Source: Fibrobacter sp. UBA1765
GTDB taxonomy: Bacteria > Fibrobacterota > Fibrobacteria > Fibrobacterales > Fibrobacteraceae
Assembly: GCA_002314675.1 (NCBI GenBank)
Contig: DCGZ01000078.1
Location: 66,336 to 95,847, forward strand
Direction: 5' to 3'
DNA length: 29,512 nt
The notes below the pieces were generated by a model. That model saw only the letters and a program-made list of their open reading frames with translations. It had not been told where the DNA came from and searched no databases. Positions within the stretch are counted from its first letter, which is position 1. The number at the start of each line of letters is the position of its first letter. Of the stretch, positions 14,452 to 22,726 are shown in pieces. A program made the translations under genes and the position numbers.

Positions 14452-15471
14452 TTCGGACTTTTCTCTTGCGACATTGGTATTGATCTTGGTACTGCCAACA
14501 CTTTGGTTCATGTGGCAAACCAGGGACTTGTTATTAACGAACCGACCGTGATTGCTGTTGATGCAAGAAACAATAAGGTTTCTGCAATCGGCCTTGAAGC
14601 TAAGAAGATGCTTGGCCGTACTCCGGGCCTGCTTCGCGCTGTCCGCCCGATGAGCGATGGCGTTATTGCTGAATTTGACCTTGTTGAAACTCTTTTGCAG
14701 ACCTTTATCAAGCGTGTGCAGAAGTATCCGCTCTTTATGGTTCACCCGCGTGTTGTTGTCGGTGTTCCTTCTGGCATTACCGAAGTGGAAAAGCGCGCTG
14801 TTATTGATGCAGCTACGCATGCTGGTGCAAAGGAAGTCCACCTTGTTCACGAACCAATGGCCGCAGCTATCGGCATGGGCATTCCTGTCGAAGATCCTGT
14901 AGGTAACATGGTTGTCGATATTGGCGGCGGTACCTCTGATATTGCCGTGATTGCTTTGAACGGTATTGTTTGCCAGAGCTCTGTACGTACTGCTGGTGAC
15001 GAAATGGATGACGCAATCATCCGTTACATGCGCCAGAATTACAATCTTGGTATCGGTGCGACTACCGCAGAACAGATCAAGATTGAAATCGGTTCCGCGT
15101 TCCCGCTTGAACAGGAATTGACCATGGAAGTCAAGGGTCACGACCACCGTGAAGGCATGCCGCGTACAGTCACGATTTCTAGCGAAGAAATCCGTGAAGC
15201 TCTTAGCGAACCTATCCAGACAATCATTGATTCTGTCAAGGATACCTTGAGCAAGACACCTCCGGAACTTTCTGCCGATATCTATGATAAGGGCATTATC
15301 ATGACTGGCGGTGGTTCCTTGCTTCGTGGCTTTGATGCCCGTATTCACCAGGAAACAGGCCTTTCTGTGAATGTTATCGACGATGCCTTGATTTGCGTAT
15401 GCAAGGGGACCGCCCGCATTCTTGAAGACTTGGACAAGTACCGTCCGGTATTGATCGCGTCATCTAACTAG
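14449..15471 (+). CDS. mreB: Rod shape-determining protein MreB
   Basis: This 340-residue actin-like ATPase has the phosphate-1 motif GIDLGTANTLV (residues 10-20), the phosphate-2 motif VDIGGGTSDIAV (around 160-171) and the adenosine motif GIIMTGGGSLLRG near residue 284. The HEPMAAAIG and TAGDEMDDAI segments are also typical of MreB. MreB forms membrane-bound filaments that guide lateral wall synthesis. It starts at TTG, which is unusual for such a highly expressed gene. It is followed 19 bases later by mreC, then mreD, mrdA and rodA, the complete elongasome order. A lipoprotein gene of unknown role lies upstream. Confidence 0.97.
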   Translation: MFGLFSCDIGIDLGTANTLVHVANQGLVINEPTVIAVDARNNKVSAIGLEAKKMLGRTPGLLRAVRPMSDGVIAEFDLVETLLQTFIKRVQKYPLFMVHPRVVVGVPSGITEVEKRAVIDAATHAGAKEVHLVHEPMAAAIGMGIPVEDPVGNMVVDIGGGTSDIAVIALNGIVCQSSVRTAGDEMDDAIIRYMRQNYNLGIGATTAEQIKIEIGSAFPLEQELTMEVKGHDHREGMPRTVTISSEEIREALSEPIQTIIDSVKDTLSKTPPELSADIYDKGIIMTGGGSLLRGFDARIHQETGLSVNVIDDALICVCKGTARILEDLDKYRPVLIASSN

Positions 15472-15490
15472 TTTAGGGGAGGAGTACCCA

Positions 15491-16315
15491 ATGCCTAGAT
15501 CTGGGTCCCTCTTTCATAGCTTTTTTGCTTTTGGCAGGGGAATTCTTGTTTTAGTGATTCTTATTTCCTTAGGAATCTCTATGCGTGTCGTCTCTTTGAA
15601 GTCAAAGGAGGCTATAGCGTCTGTTGCCCTTTCTACGGTGTTTTATCCGGTACAGGCGGTTGCTTCTTCAGTAAAGGGCTATGGCAACTTGCAAACTCAA
15701 AACGAGATTCTGAAGGAACAGAACGCCCGTTTGCGTTTGGAGCTCGACAATGCCCGTGAAGGCTTGAAAGAGCTTGTGCGCTTGCGTGCCCTGGTTCGCT
15801 TTGATAATCGCTGGGAATACCCGATTGTAACTTCGCGTGTTGTTGGCAAGAATCCTGGGCGCGTGACTACGACTCTTGTTGTGAATAGGGGCTCCGTAGA
15901 TGGCCTTAAGCCAGACATGCCGGCTTTTTCTATGGATGGCCTTGTTGGTAGGGTCGGAAAGGTGGCGAGCCACCATGCTCAAATCCAGTTGATTCTCGAC
16001 CCGAACATGAAGTTCTCCGTGATTGATACAAGGACCCGTACCATAGGCTTTGCCGAGCCGATGGACGACCACTTCTTGATGGTTACCGTGCCGACGCATG
16101 TGGGCGTAAAGGCCGGGGATACGCTTGTTACTTCTGGACTTGGCGGCATATTCCCCAAGGGGCTTGCCGTGGGCGTTGTTTCTGACGTGAGAAAAATGGA
16201 CCTGGATGTGATTTCTTTGCTTGTCGTAAAGCCGTTCCAGGAAGTTACGGAACTCGAGGAATTGTTTGTCATGGAAAAGGATCCTGATTGGGTTGTCCGG
16301 GAGCTTGCGGAATGA
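15491..16315 (+). CDS. mreC: Rod shape-determining protein MreC
   Basis: This 274-residue protein has a cytoplasmic N-terminus, one membrane segment (about 16-34), a coiled coil (about 68-98, LQTQNEILKEQNARLRLEL) and then the two beta-barrel-like MreC subdomains, with the family markers VVNRGSVDGLKPDMPAF and GDTLVTSGLGGIFPKGLAVG. MreC is the periplasmic scaffold that links MreB to PBP2 and RodA. A GGAGG site precedes the ATG. Its stop overlaps the mreD start (ATGA), so the two are translationally coupled. Confidence 0.96.
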   Translation: MPRSGSLFHSFFAFGRGILVLVILISLGISMRVVSLKSKEAIASVALSTVFYPVQAVASSVKGYGNLQTQNEILKEQNARLRLELDNAREGLKELVRLRALVRFDNRWEYPIVTSRVVGKNPGRVTTTLVVNRGSVDGLKPDMPAFSMDGLVGRVGKVASHHAQIQLILDPNMKFSVIDTRTRTIGFAEPMDDHFLMVTVPTHVGVKAGDTLVTSGLGGIFPKGLAVGVVSDVRKMDLDVISLLVVKPFQEVTELEELFVMEKDPDWVVRELAE

Positions 16316-16803
16316 AGGGCGTTCATGTAATAACCATTATTTTGGGATTTATTGTTAGCGTTGCCTTGCAGACGACTGTTGCTAACTGGATTTCAATTTT
16401 TGACATCAAGCCGGATTTTTTGCTTATCTTCGTTGTGTACCAGGCTTTTAGAAACGGACCTGCCGCTGGTGCGCTTTGGGGATTTTTGGTAGGCTTTGCA
16501 AGCGATACCTATGGCCCTGTGGAGTGGCTTGGGGCGCATACGATTGCGATGACTCTGCTTGGCTATTTGACGGGCTTGCTTGAAGACAAGTATTTGACCT
16601 TGCAGCTTGTTCCTAAAATTTTGGCGCTCGGCTTTGGCTTTTTCTTTAGCGATCTCGTGTTCCTTGCGATTTCTAGCTTGAGTGCACAGCAGATGACGCA
16701 CCTGTTTTTGACAAAGTCTATTCCGGAGGGCATTTATACGGTCGTAGTTGGTGGCGTAACCTATTATTTCCTGTTTAGGGGAAAGCGGAAGAAGCATGCG
16801 TAA
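16312..16803 (+). CDS. mreD: Rod shape-determining protein MreD
   Basis: This 163-residue integral membrane protein has about five hydrophobic segments and the MreD hallmark KPDFLLIFVVYQAFRNGPAAGALWGFLVGFASD (residues near 33-65), plus GYLTGLLEDKYLT. The start at ATG 16312 overlaps the mreC stop and has GGGAG eight bases upstream; an earlier in-frame codon at 16288 is not needed. The last eight bases overlap mrdA. MreD is the membrane partner of MreC in the elongasome. Confidence 0.93.
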   Translation: MKGVHVITIILGFIVSVALQTTVANWISIFDIKPDFLLIFVVYQAFRNGPAAGALWGFLVGFASDTYGPVEWLGAHTIAMTLLGYLTGLLEDKYLTLQLVPKILALGFGFFFSDLVFLAISSLSAQQMTHLFLTKSIPEGIYTVVVGGVTYYFLFRGKRKKHA

Positions 16804-18691
16804 TTCGCTTAACGACGGTACCGAGACCCGGGAAAAAAATTATAAGGTTTTTATATTCCTTGGCCTTGTCTGGCTTGCATTTTGCGTTTTGGGAATACGT
16901 CTGTTCTACCTGCAGCATGTGAATTACGAAGACAATTTTCAGCGTTCCGAAAACAACCGTATTCGCAGGGTGGATATTCCCGCAGAACGTGGTTTTATCT
17001 TTGACAGGAATGGCGTGGTTCTTGTTCGTAACAGGCCTTCGTACCAGATAGTCATTGATGCGCAGCAGCTTCCAAGAAAAAAATCGGGCAAGGATTCTGT
17101 TTTTAGGACCTTGTTAAATATTCGTGATGCTAGCGGTGTTAGAATGTTCGACTCCGCATCGCTCGATACCGCATTCCAGAGGACCGCGTGGATTCGTAAC
17201 AAGCCGATTCGCATTTACGAGGATGCTTCTCCGGAACAGGTTTCGGTAATTGAGGAGCATTCCCATGAATTGCCGGGCGTATACATGGTAACGGAGTCGC
17301 GTCGTGAGTATCCGTATGGAACTCTTGCAGCGCATACGCTAGGCTATACGGGTGAAATTTCTGAAGAACAGCTGCAAAAGCCCGAATACAAGAAGAAGTA
17401 TTCTTCTGGTGACGTGATTGGCCAGAAGGGCTTGGAACAGCAGTACGACATGGAGTTCCGCGGCAAGAACGGTTCCCGTGTTGTTGAAGTGAATGCTTTC
17501 GGCCGTGTGGTAAGCGAAGTTTCTGGCATGGACGCTATCCCTGCGGAGCCTGGCTTGCACCTTGTTTCTACTCTGGATTTTAAACTTCAAAAGGTTGCGG
17601 AAGAGGCGATACCTGATTCTATGCGTGGTGCCGTTGTTGCCCTGGACCCGCGCACTGGAGAAATCCTTGCGATGGTCAGTTCGCCACGTATTGACCCGAA
17701 CGTGTTTTCCCTGAAGAAAAAGGAGCGTAATCGAGGCTGGGCGAAGATGGCTCTTGATACCACGAAGCCTTTGGTAAACAGGGCTGTTGCAGGCGTGTAT
17801 CCTCCTGCGTCGGTGTTTAAGCTTGTGACTGCTGGCGCTGGTGTTGAAAATGGCGTACTTTCGAAATACAAGTTCTACCCGCATTCTTGCACAGGAGGCT
17901 ATACCTATGGATCGCGCTACCAGAAGTGCTGGGGTGTGCATGGCAACTTGAATGTCGTGAATGCGCTCAGGCTTTCGTGCGACGTGTTCTTTTACCAGGC
18001 GGGTCTTGATATCGACATGCCACGCATCAATGAATTTGGACGTCGCTTTGGGCTTGGCGAAGAACTTTTGGGTATTGACATTCCTGGGGAACGCCGTGGA
18101 TGGCTTCCGGATTCCGTGAGCTTTAACGAGCGCAACAAGCGTAGCGGCTGGCGCTGGGCTCGCGGCCTGATCTTGAACCTGTCTATTGGACAGGGCCAAC
18201 TTGTGACTCCGTTGCAGCAGGCTGTTCTTGTTGGTTCCCTGGCCATGAATGACGGTGTTAGAAAGCCTCATCTGATGAAGGAATTCCGTGATAGCAAGGG
18301 CAATGTCGTGAAGACGTTCAAGCCTGAAGTCATTCGTTCTGGGACGATGAAAAAGTCTACCCATGAAATTTTGCTTGCCGGCATGGACTCGGTCGTGAAC
18401 CATCCTGGCGGAACTGGTAAGCGCGGGGCCCTGCCTGGAATTCGTGTTGGCGGTAAGACTGGCTCTGGCGAATGGAAGAAGGGAGAAAAGACTCACGCAT
18501 GGTATGCGGCTGTTGCTCCATTGTACGCTCCTGAAATTGCTGTCGCCGTTATTTTGGAAGCTGCCGGTGGCGGTGGCGCAAAGTCTGCTCCGATTTCGAA
18601 GAAGGTTATGGAAGCATATTTCTTTGGGGATTCTGTGCAGGTAAAGCCGGAAGTCGACGTTCTGGATACGATTCCTGTGGAGGGTGACTAA
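16796..18691 (+). CDS. mrdA: Penicillin-binding protein 2 (elongation-specific transpeptidase)
   Basis: This 631-residue class B PBP has a membrane anchor (about 18-38), a dimerisation/pedestal region with AERGFIFDRNG (63-73), and a transpeptidase domain. Catalytic motifs are S339-V-F-K342 (in YPPASVFKL), S394-C-D396 (in RLSCDVFFYQ) and K554-T-G556. The third motif continues SGE, whereas most PBP2 proteins have TAQ or similar there. A TGGY-x-YG and GWxxG segment near 366-382 with two Cys is also present. It cross-links new peptidoglycan in partnership with RodA during lateral growth. Its start overlaps mreD by eight bases and its TAA shares one base with the rodA ATG. Confidence 0.96.
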   Translation: MRNSLNDGTETREKNYKVFIFLGLVWLAFCVLGIRLFYLQHVNYEDNFQRSENNRIRRVDIPAERGFIFDRNGVVLVRNRPSYQIVIDAQQLPRKKSGKDSVFRTLLNIRDASGVRMFDSASLDTAFQRTAWIRNKPIRIYEDASPEQVSVIEEHSHELPGVYMVTESRREYPYGTLAAHTLGYTGEISEEQLQKPEYKKKYSSGDVIGQKGLEQQYDMEFRGKNGSRVVEVNAFGRVVSEVSGMDAIPAEPGLHLVSTLDFKLQKVAEEAIPDSMRGAVVALDPRTGEILAMVSSPRIDPNVFSLKKKERNRGWAKMALDTTKPLVNRAVAGVYPPASVFKLVTAGAGVENGVLSKYKFYPHSCTGGYTYGSRYQKCWGVHGNLNVVNALRLSCDVFFYQAGLDIDMPRINEFGRRFGLGEELLGIDIPGERRGWLPDSVSFNERNKRSGWRWARGLILNLSIGQGQLVTPLQQAVLVGSLAMNDGVRKPHLMKEFRDSKGNVVKTFKPEVIRSGTMKKSTHEILLAGMDSVVNHPGGTGKRGALPGIRVGGKTGSGEWKKGEKTHAWYAAVAPLYAPEIAVAVILEAAGGGGAKSAPISKKVMEAYFFGDSVQVKPEVDVLDTIPVEGD

Positions 18692-19953
18692 TGTTTTTCT
18701 TGAAGTCTGGAAACACGGCTAAAATTGACTGGGTCTTTATCGCGGTACTCCTGGTTATCATGGGGTGCGGCATTGCCCTGGTGTATTCCGCTTCGGCCCC
18801 GTCTTCGGAAGGTGTCCCGTTTTACGGAACGTACTGGTTTAAGCAGATCATTTATTTTGCATGTGGCCTTGTGTTTGCCGCAGCAATCTCGCTTTTAAAG
18901 ATTTCAATTTTGCGGTATTTGACTTTTCCGCTTTACCTTGTTTCGTTAGTGTTGCTTGTCGTGGTGCTTTTCTTTGCTGGTGATGTCGTGAAAGGGGCCG
19001 GTCGTTGGATAGACCTTGGCTTTTTCAAGTTGCAGCCCTCGGAATTTTCAAAGATTGCATACCTGTTGATGATTTCTAGCTGGCTTTCTAAGCATCCTGT
19101 GGATTTTTTGAAGCTAAAGACATTCTTTGTTCCGGGCATTATGTTCCTAGTCCCCTTTGTGCTTGTGCTTAGGCAGCCTGACCTCAGTACGGCGCTTGTG
19201 TTCACGATGGTTACGCTTACGTGTTTCTTTTTTGCGGGGCTAAAGCTTTCGGACTTGTTCTTTTTCATGAGTCCGCTTGCGTCTGTGGTGTTGTCGCATT
19301 CTTTAGTGTCGTATTCGCAGTTCCTTTGGGGCGGTTTTATATGCCTGCTTGCATTCGTCCTTTTTAAGCGCCGCTTGCCGATTGCCTATACCGTCATAAT
19401 CTTTTTAGTCAACATTCTTGCGGGCTATACAAGTTCCATGGTGTGGAACCATTTGGAGCCGCACCAGCAAAAGCGCGTAGAAACTTTCATCAATCCTCTA
19501 TCGGACCCGAAGGGCGACGGCTACCAGGTTTTGCAGTCTATGACGGCGATAGGATCCGGTGGACTTTCGGGGAAGGGGTTTGGCGAGGGCTCGCAGACAA
19601 ACCTGAACTTTTTGCCGGAAGAACACACTGACTTTATTTTCAGCGTTCTCGGAGAACAGTTCGGCTTTGTTGGCTGCGTAGGAATTCTGTTCCTCTACTT
19701 CTTGTTTCTGTGGCGTGCAATGGCTATTTGCCGAATGTACACGCACCCGTTCGTTATATTGGTGACGGCGGGAGCCTGCTCCATATTCGTGTTCCACATA
19801 ATCGTGAACATTGCCATGACTATTGGGCTTATGCCTGTTACGGGTCTGCCATTGCCATTGCTAAGCTATGGCGGCTCCTTTGCGATGACCTGCATGATTC
19901 TTGTCGGGTTGCTGTTGAACATGCGCTTTCACGGAGATCAGCTGAAGGGGTAG
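18691..19953 (+). CDS. rodA: Peptidoglycan glycosyltransferase RodA (SEDS family)
   Basis: This 420-residue polytopic membrane protein of about ten segments has SEDS signatures: GRWIDLGFFKLQPSEFSKIA (104-123), RQPDLSTALV (161-170), the loop GLSGKGFGEGSQTNLNFLPEEHTDFIFSVLGEQFG with the catalytic Asp314 in HTDFIF, and the C-terminal TGLPLPLLSYGGS. RodA polymerises lipid II into glycan strands together with PBP2. GGAGG lies upstream of the ATG and the gene overlaps mrdA by one base. Only three bases separate it from the next gene, so that hydrolase is co-transcribed. Confidence 0.97.
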   Translation: MFFLKSGNTAKIDWVFIAVLLVIMGCGIALVYSASAPSSEGVPFYGTYWFKQIIYFACGLVFAAAISLLKISILRYLTFPLYLVSLVLLVVVLFFAGDVVKGAGRWIDLGFFKLQPSEFSKIAYLLMISSWLSKHPVDFLKLKTFFVPGIMFLVPFVLVLRQPDLSTALVFTMVTLTCFFFAGLKLSDLFFFMSPLASVVLSHSLVSYSQFLWGGFICLLAFVLFKRRLPIAYTVIIFLVNILAGYTSSMVWNHLEPHQQKRVETFINPLSDPKGDGYQVLQSMTAIGSGGLSGKGFGEGSQTNLNFLPEEHTDFIFSVLGEQFGFVGCVGILFLYFLFLWRAMAICRMYTHPFVILVTAGACSIFVFHIIVNIAMTIGLMPVTGLPLPLLSYGGSFAMTCMILVGLLLNMRFHGDQLKG

Positions 19954-19956
19954 CTT

Positions 19957-20598
19957 ATGAATGTAAGGCACTTTGTTTGTAACCCGTTTGGCGAAAATAC
20001 ATACCTGGCCTTTGATGAAACTCGCGAGGCGGTTGTAATTGACCCAGGTTTTTATGACGAACGCGAATTTTTAGTTTTCAAGTCGTTTTTGGAACGCGAA
20101 CGGCTCTCCTTGAAAAAGGTGCTGAATACGCATTTGCATTTGGACCATTGCATTGGGAACGGGTTTGTAAAGCGTGAATGGAACCTGGATGCCTGTGCCC
20201 ACGAGGCAGACTTGTTTTTGCTGCAAAATGCTGGTAGCCAGGCTCGGATGTTTGGACTCGAAATCTCCGAGGAATTGCCTACTTCCATTTGTCCTTTGCA
20301 AGAAGGCGAAGCTCTAAAAGTCGGCAACATGGATTTTGAAGTTTTGGAAGTTCCCGGGCATTCTGCTGGGGGCCTTGCCTTTTATGAAAAAGAAGCAGGG
20401 GCCATATTTGCCGGAGATGTCCTGTTTAGGGGCTCGTATGGCCGCTATGACTTGCCGGGAGGCGATTTTACTGCCCTAAAGCATTCTATTGTAGAAAAAC
20501 TGTTTAAATTGCCCGAAAATACGGTTGTTTTTAGTGGCCATGGCTTGAGCACTACCATTGGAAACGAAAAAATAGGGAATGATATCCTTGGTTTTTAG
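19957..20598 (+). CDS. Metallo-beta-lactamase-fold hydrolase (glyoxalase II / YcbL-like)
   Basis: This 213-residue cytoplasmic protein carries the full metal-binding set: T-H59-L-H61-L-D63-H64, VPGH (about 128-131) followed by SAGG, a bridging Asp in FAGDVLF, and SGHG near 190. The short length, without the C-terminal helical domain of classical glyoxalase II, fits the YcbL-like group that acts on thioesters or related small molecules. The substrate is unknown. It begins three bases after rodA, so it is probably the last gene of the mre-mrd operon; a role in wall metabolism is not shown. Confidence 0.9.
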   Translation: MNVRHFVCNPFGENTYLAFDETREAVVIDPGFYDEREFLVFKSFLERERLSLKKVLNTHLHLDHCIGNGFVKREWNLDACAHEADLFLLQNAGSQARMFGLEISEELPTSICPLQEGEALKVGNMDFEVLEVPGHSAGGLAFYEKEAGAIFAGDVLFRGSYGRYDLPGGDFTALKHSIVEKLFKLPENTVVFSGHGLSTTIGNEKIGNDILGF

Positions 20599-20707
20599 CA
20601 AAAAAAGTCTTATTTCAAGCTCTGTTAATGTTTGTTTTCAAAGTGGATGTTTCATTTTGCATAAAAAAAGATTATTTTCAAGCACAAAATATTAAAAGAG
20701 GTTTTTT
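20599..20707 (+). promoter_or_regulatory. Leader region with a 21-base direct repeat
   Basis: Two 21-base copies occur at 20600-20620 and 20663-20683, each AAAAAAAG, then a T-rich core, then TTCAAGC, and start 63 bases apart. The second ends 24 bases before the lipoprotein start. AAGAGG at 20695-20700 is the ribosome site. No clear -35/-10 pair was fixed. The copies could be protein sites or a duplicated A/T-rich upstream element. Confidence 0.4.
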
Positions 20708-21694
20708 ATGAAGAAATTCTGGAAATTTGGTTTGCTCGCTGTAACTGCAGCTGCTTTTGTTGCTTGTGGCGATGATTCCAGCTCTAACGCTTCTGAAGGA
20801 GAATCTTCTTCTTCTGGCGCCCCGATTGTTCTTTCTTCTGCATCGGCTGAATCACCGATTACATTCTCTAACATGGATGGCGTTGTTTCTAGCAATGGTG
20901 CCGGTGGCGAACAGCTTGCCCTTTCTGGCAATATCAAGATCGATAATACCATGATGCCTAACAAGTATATCGATGAAAACGGCGACGAACAGGAAGTCTT
21001 CTACCTTATCGATAGCGTTTCCTTTATTGCTGGTCACGTGGAAGGCGGTCAGGTTCTTTCTGCACCAATCTCTGTCGTCTTGAATAACGTTACATACCCT
21101 GCAGAACGCTTGAACCTTAGCTCGACTGCTCCAAAGATTAACTTGGATGAAGTTGAAGGCTGTGGCGACTTCCGTATGTACATCTGGGTATATTCTAGCG
21201 AAGAACATGCTGCCGGTGCAAAGGTTCAGTATGCAACTTCTGCAGTTGACTCCTTGAGCTTTACAAAGCAGTGCAAGACCGGTCCTGTAGAATCGTCTTC
21301 CTCTATTGCTGCTCCGTCGAACTGCACCGAAGTTACCGCAGCTAAATTGACTCTTTCTAATGTCGGTGCACTAGACCAGTCTGGCTTGAATATGGCTACT
21401 GGTACAGGTGACGCTCCGGATATTACAATTTCCTTTGTAAATGGCGTTGCATACCTCAAGGCTTCTGAAGGCGTGAAGATCTTTGAAGAAAAGAACCAGA
21501 ACTTCTTCGGCGAAGGTGAAAAGGTTTGCAAGGAAGACTTTGCTACAATGGGTGCTGGCAAGCAGTCTGTAGAAATCGAATCCTTCTCCTGGTATATTGT
21601 TGAAACCGCACAGGGTCAAACCCCGATTCAGGTTGGTAAGGCAGCTTCCCAGGACAAGTCTTCTGGTTCTGTAGAAGTGACATACTACAAGTAA
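20708..21694 (+). CDS. Serine-rich-linker lipoprotein, function unknown
   Basis: This 328-residue protein has a signal peptide with lipobox FVAC (Cys20), followed by GDDSSSNASEGESSSSG, a serine-rich linker of the kind common in Fibrobacter surface lipoproteins. Two similar halves seem present: an N-terminal domain (about 50-190, ending SLSFTKQCK) and a second after another Ser-rich linker (VESSSSIAAPS, about 195-205) with NCTEVTAAKLTLSNVG. Strands dominate and each half has paired Cys, suggesting secreted beta-sandwich domains. Asp at +2 and +3 after the lipidated Cys would mean inner-membrane retention in E. coli, but that rule need not apply here. It is a single-gene unit with its own terminator. 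I recognise no catalytic motif. Confidence 0.82.
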   Translation: MKKFWKFGLLAVTAAAFVACGDDSSSNASEGESSSSGAPIVLSSASAESPITFSNMDGVVSSNGAGGEQLALSGNIKIDNTMMPNKYIDENGDEQEVFYLIDSVSFIAGHVEGGQVLSAPISVVLNNVTYPAERLNLSSTAPKINLDEVEGCGDFRMYIWVYSSEEHAAGAKVQYATSAVDSLSFTKQCKTGPVESSSSIAAPSNCTEVTAAKLTLSNVGALDQSGLNMATGTGDAPDITISFVNGVAYLKASEGVKIFEEKNQNFFGEGEKVCKEDFATMGAGKQSVEIESFSWYIVETAQGQTPIQVGKAASQDKSSGSVEVTYYK

Positions 21695-21716
21695 TTTCTT
21701 GAAAGAATACATAGAG

Positions 21717-21743
21717 GCCCGGAGTTAAATCCGGGCTTTTTTT
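21717..21743 (+). terminator. Rho-independent terminator after the serine-rich lipoprotein gene
   Basis: GCCCGGA (21717-21723) pairs with TCCGGGC (21730-21736) around GTTAAA and is followed by seven T (21737-21743). Confidence 0.95.
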
Positions 21744-21806
21744 ATAGAAACGAAATACGAAAAGAAACGGAATATGGGGAATGCCCACGGGTATCTCTTA
21801 TATGGA

Positions 21807-21835
21807 CTGACATTTTTCAAAGTGCTTTCTACATT
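21807..21835 (+). promoter_or_regulatory. Sigma70-type promoter placing transcription start next to an ATG
   Basis: CTGACA at 21807-21812 and TACATT at 21830-21835 are 17 bases apart (5/6 and 4/6 to consensus). The expected start site, about 21842, is one base before ATG 21843. The mRNA would be leaderless or nearly so, in line with the absence of any Shine-Dalgarno sequence there. Confidence 0.45.
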
Positions 21836-21842
21836 TGCCGGT

Positions 21843-22604
21843 ATGGATTTTTTTGAATACTTTCAGGGCATTTTTGGTGACCGCTGGGAATCTTTGAAGC
21901 AGGCGATGGGTGGTGAAAACCGCCCTATGGAACTTAAGTTCGGCGATAGGGAAGCGTACTATTTGGATGAGGCTTCCTGGTTTGCCGCAAATGCGCTTGG
22001 TGTGCAGCCTGGTCATGACGTTCTTGACATGTGCGCTGCGCCGGGCGGCAAAACGCTAGTTTTGGCTTCGTGCCTTGCAGGAAGCGGATCGTTGCAGAGC
22101 AACGATAGGTCGCCCGACAGGCGCGAACGCCTGAAACATGTCGTGGAAAACTGCTTGCCTCGCGATTGGGCTTCTGTCGTGACCGTGACCGGGTACAGTG
22201 GCGACCGCTTTGGGCGTTACAGGGCAGAAAGCTTTGACAGGATTCTTGTGGATGCGCCGTGTTCTTCGGAAAGGCATGTAATGGAATCTCCGGAGCATTT
22301 GGCTATTTGGAATCCGAAACGAATTAAGCGCTTGGCTGTGGAACAGGGGGCGTTGCTTGCAAGCGGTGTAGATGCCTTGCGTGTAGGTGGTGAACTTGTG
22401 TACAGTACTTGTGCGCTTGCCGATGAAGAAAACGACGCTGTTGTTGCCAAGATTCTAAAAAAACGCAAGGGCCTGCTTGAGATTTTGCCTTTGGAACCGA
22501 AATTTGAAGGAACTGAGCGGACTGAATTCGGTGTTCGCATGTTGCCAGACCTGTGTGGTGGACGTGGCCCTATTTATTGTTGCAAAATGAAGAAGATAGG
22601 GTAA
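21843..22604 (+). CDS. NSUN/RsmB-type RNA (cytosine-5) methyltransferase
   Basis: This SAM-dependent enzyme (253 residues from ATG 21843) has the SAM motif LDMCAAPGGKT (61-71), the motif DAPCSSERH with Cys140, and VYSTC with the catalytic Cys190, the two-Cys arrangement of the Nop2/Sun (RsmB/RsmF/NSUN) family. The W-x-P-K-R-I-K-x-L and LL-x-S-G segments fit too. It has no N-terminal PUA or NusB-like domain and is close in build to the compact NSUN4-like subgroup; the target is probably rRNA. An upstream in-frame ATG at 21774 would add 23 residues without family resemblance or a ribosome site. A promoter at 21807-21835 also favours 21843. It is followed by a terminator. Confidence 0.88.
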   Translation: MDFFEYFQGIFGDRWESLKQAMGGENRPMELKFGDREAYYLDEASWFAANALGVQPGHDVLDMCAAPGGKTLVLASCLAGSGSLQSNDRSPDRRERLKHVVENCLPRDWASVVTVTGYSGDRFGRYRAESFDRILVDAPCSSERHVMESPEHLAIWNPKRIKRLAVEQGALLASGVDALRVGGELVYSTCALADEENDAVVAKILKKRKGLLEILPLEPKFEGTERTEFGVRMLPDLCGGRGPIYCCKMKKIG

Positions 22605-22649
22605 AGCCCGCCAATTATTGCAAGCGTGTTTAAAACATAATCTTTTTGT

Positions 22650-22687
22650 CAAAAGATGTCGTGGTTACTGCGGCGTCTTTTGTTTTT
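22650..22687 (+). terminator. Terminator between the methyltransferase gene and bamA
   Basis: CAAAAGATGTCG (from 22650) pairs with CGGCGTCTTTTG (to 22682), with wobble pairs, around a short loop and followed by five T (22683-22687). Confidence 0.8.
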
Positions 22688-22726
22688 GGGCGTTTTCAAG
22701 CCCCTTTGTAATCTTCGCTGCTTTTT

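Noticed and set aside
17339..18496. 385-codon minus-strand open frame over mrdA
   Set aside because: It is a shadow of the PBP2 transpeptidase domain, which carries all catalytic motifs.
20708..21694. Carbohydrate-binding or enzyme domain in the serine-rich lipoprotein
   Set aside because: The Ser-rich linkers suggest a surface protein, but no catalytic or binding motif could be named, so no function is given.
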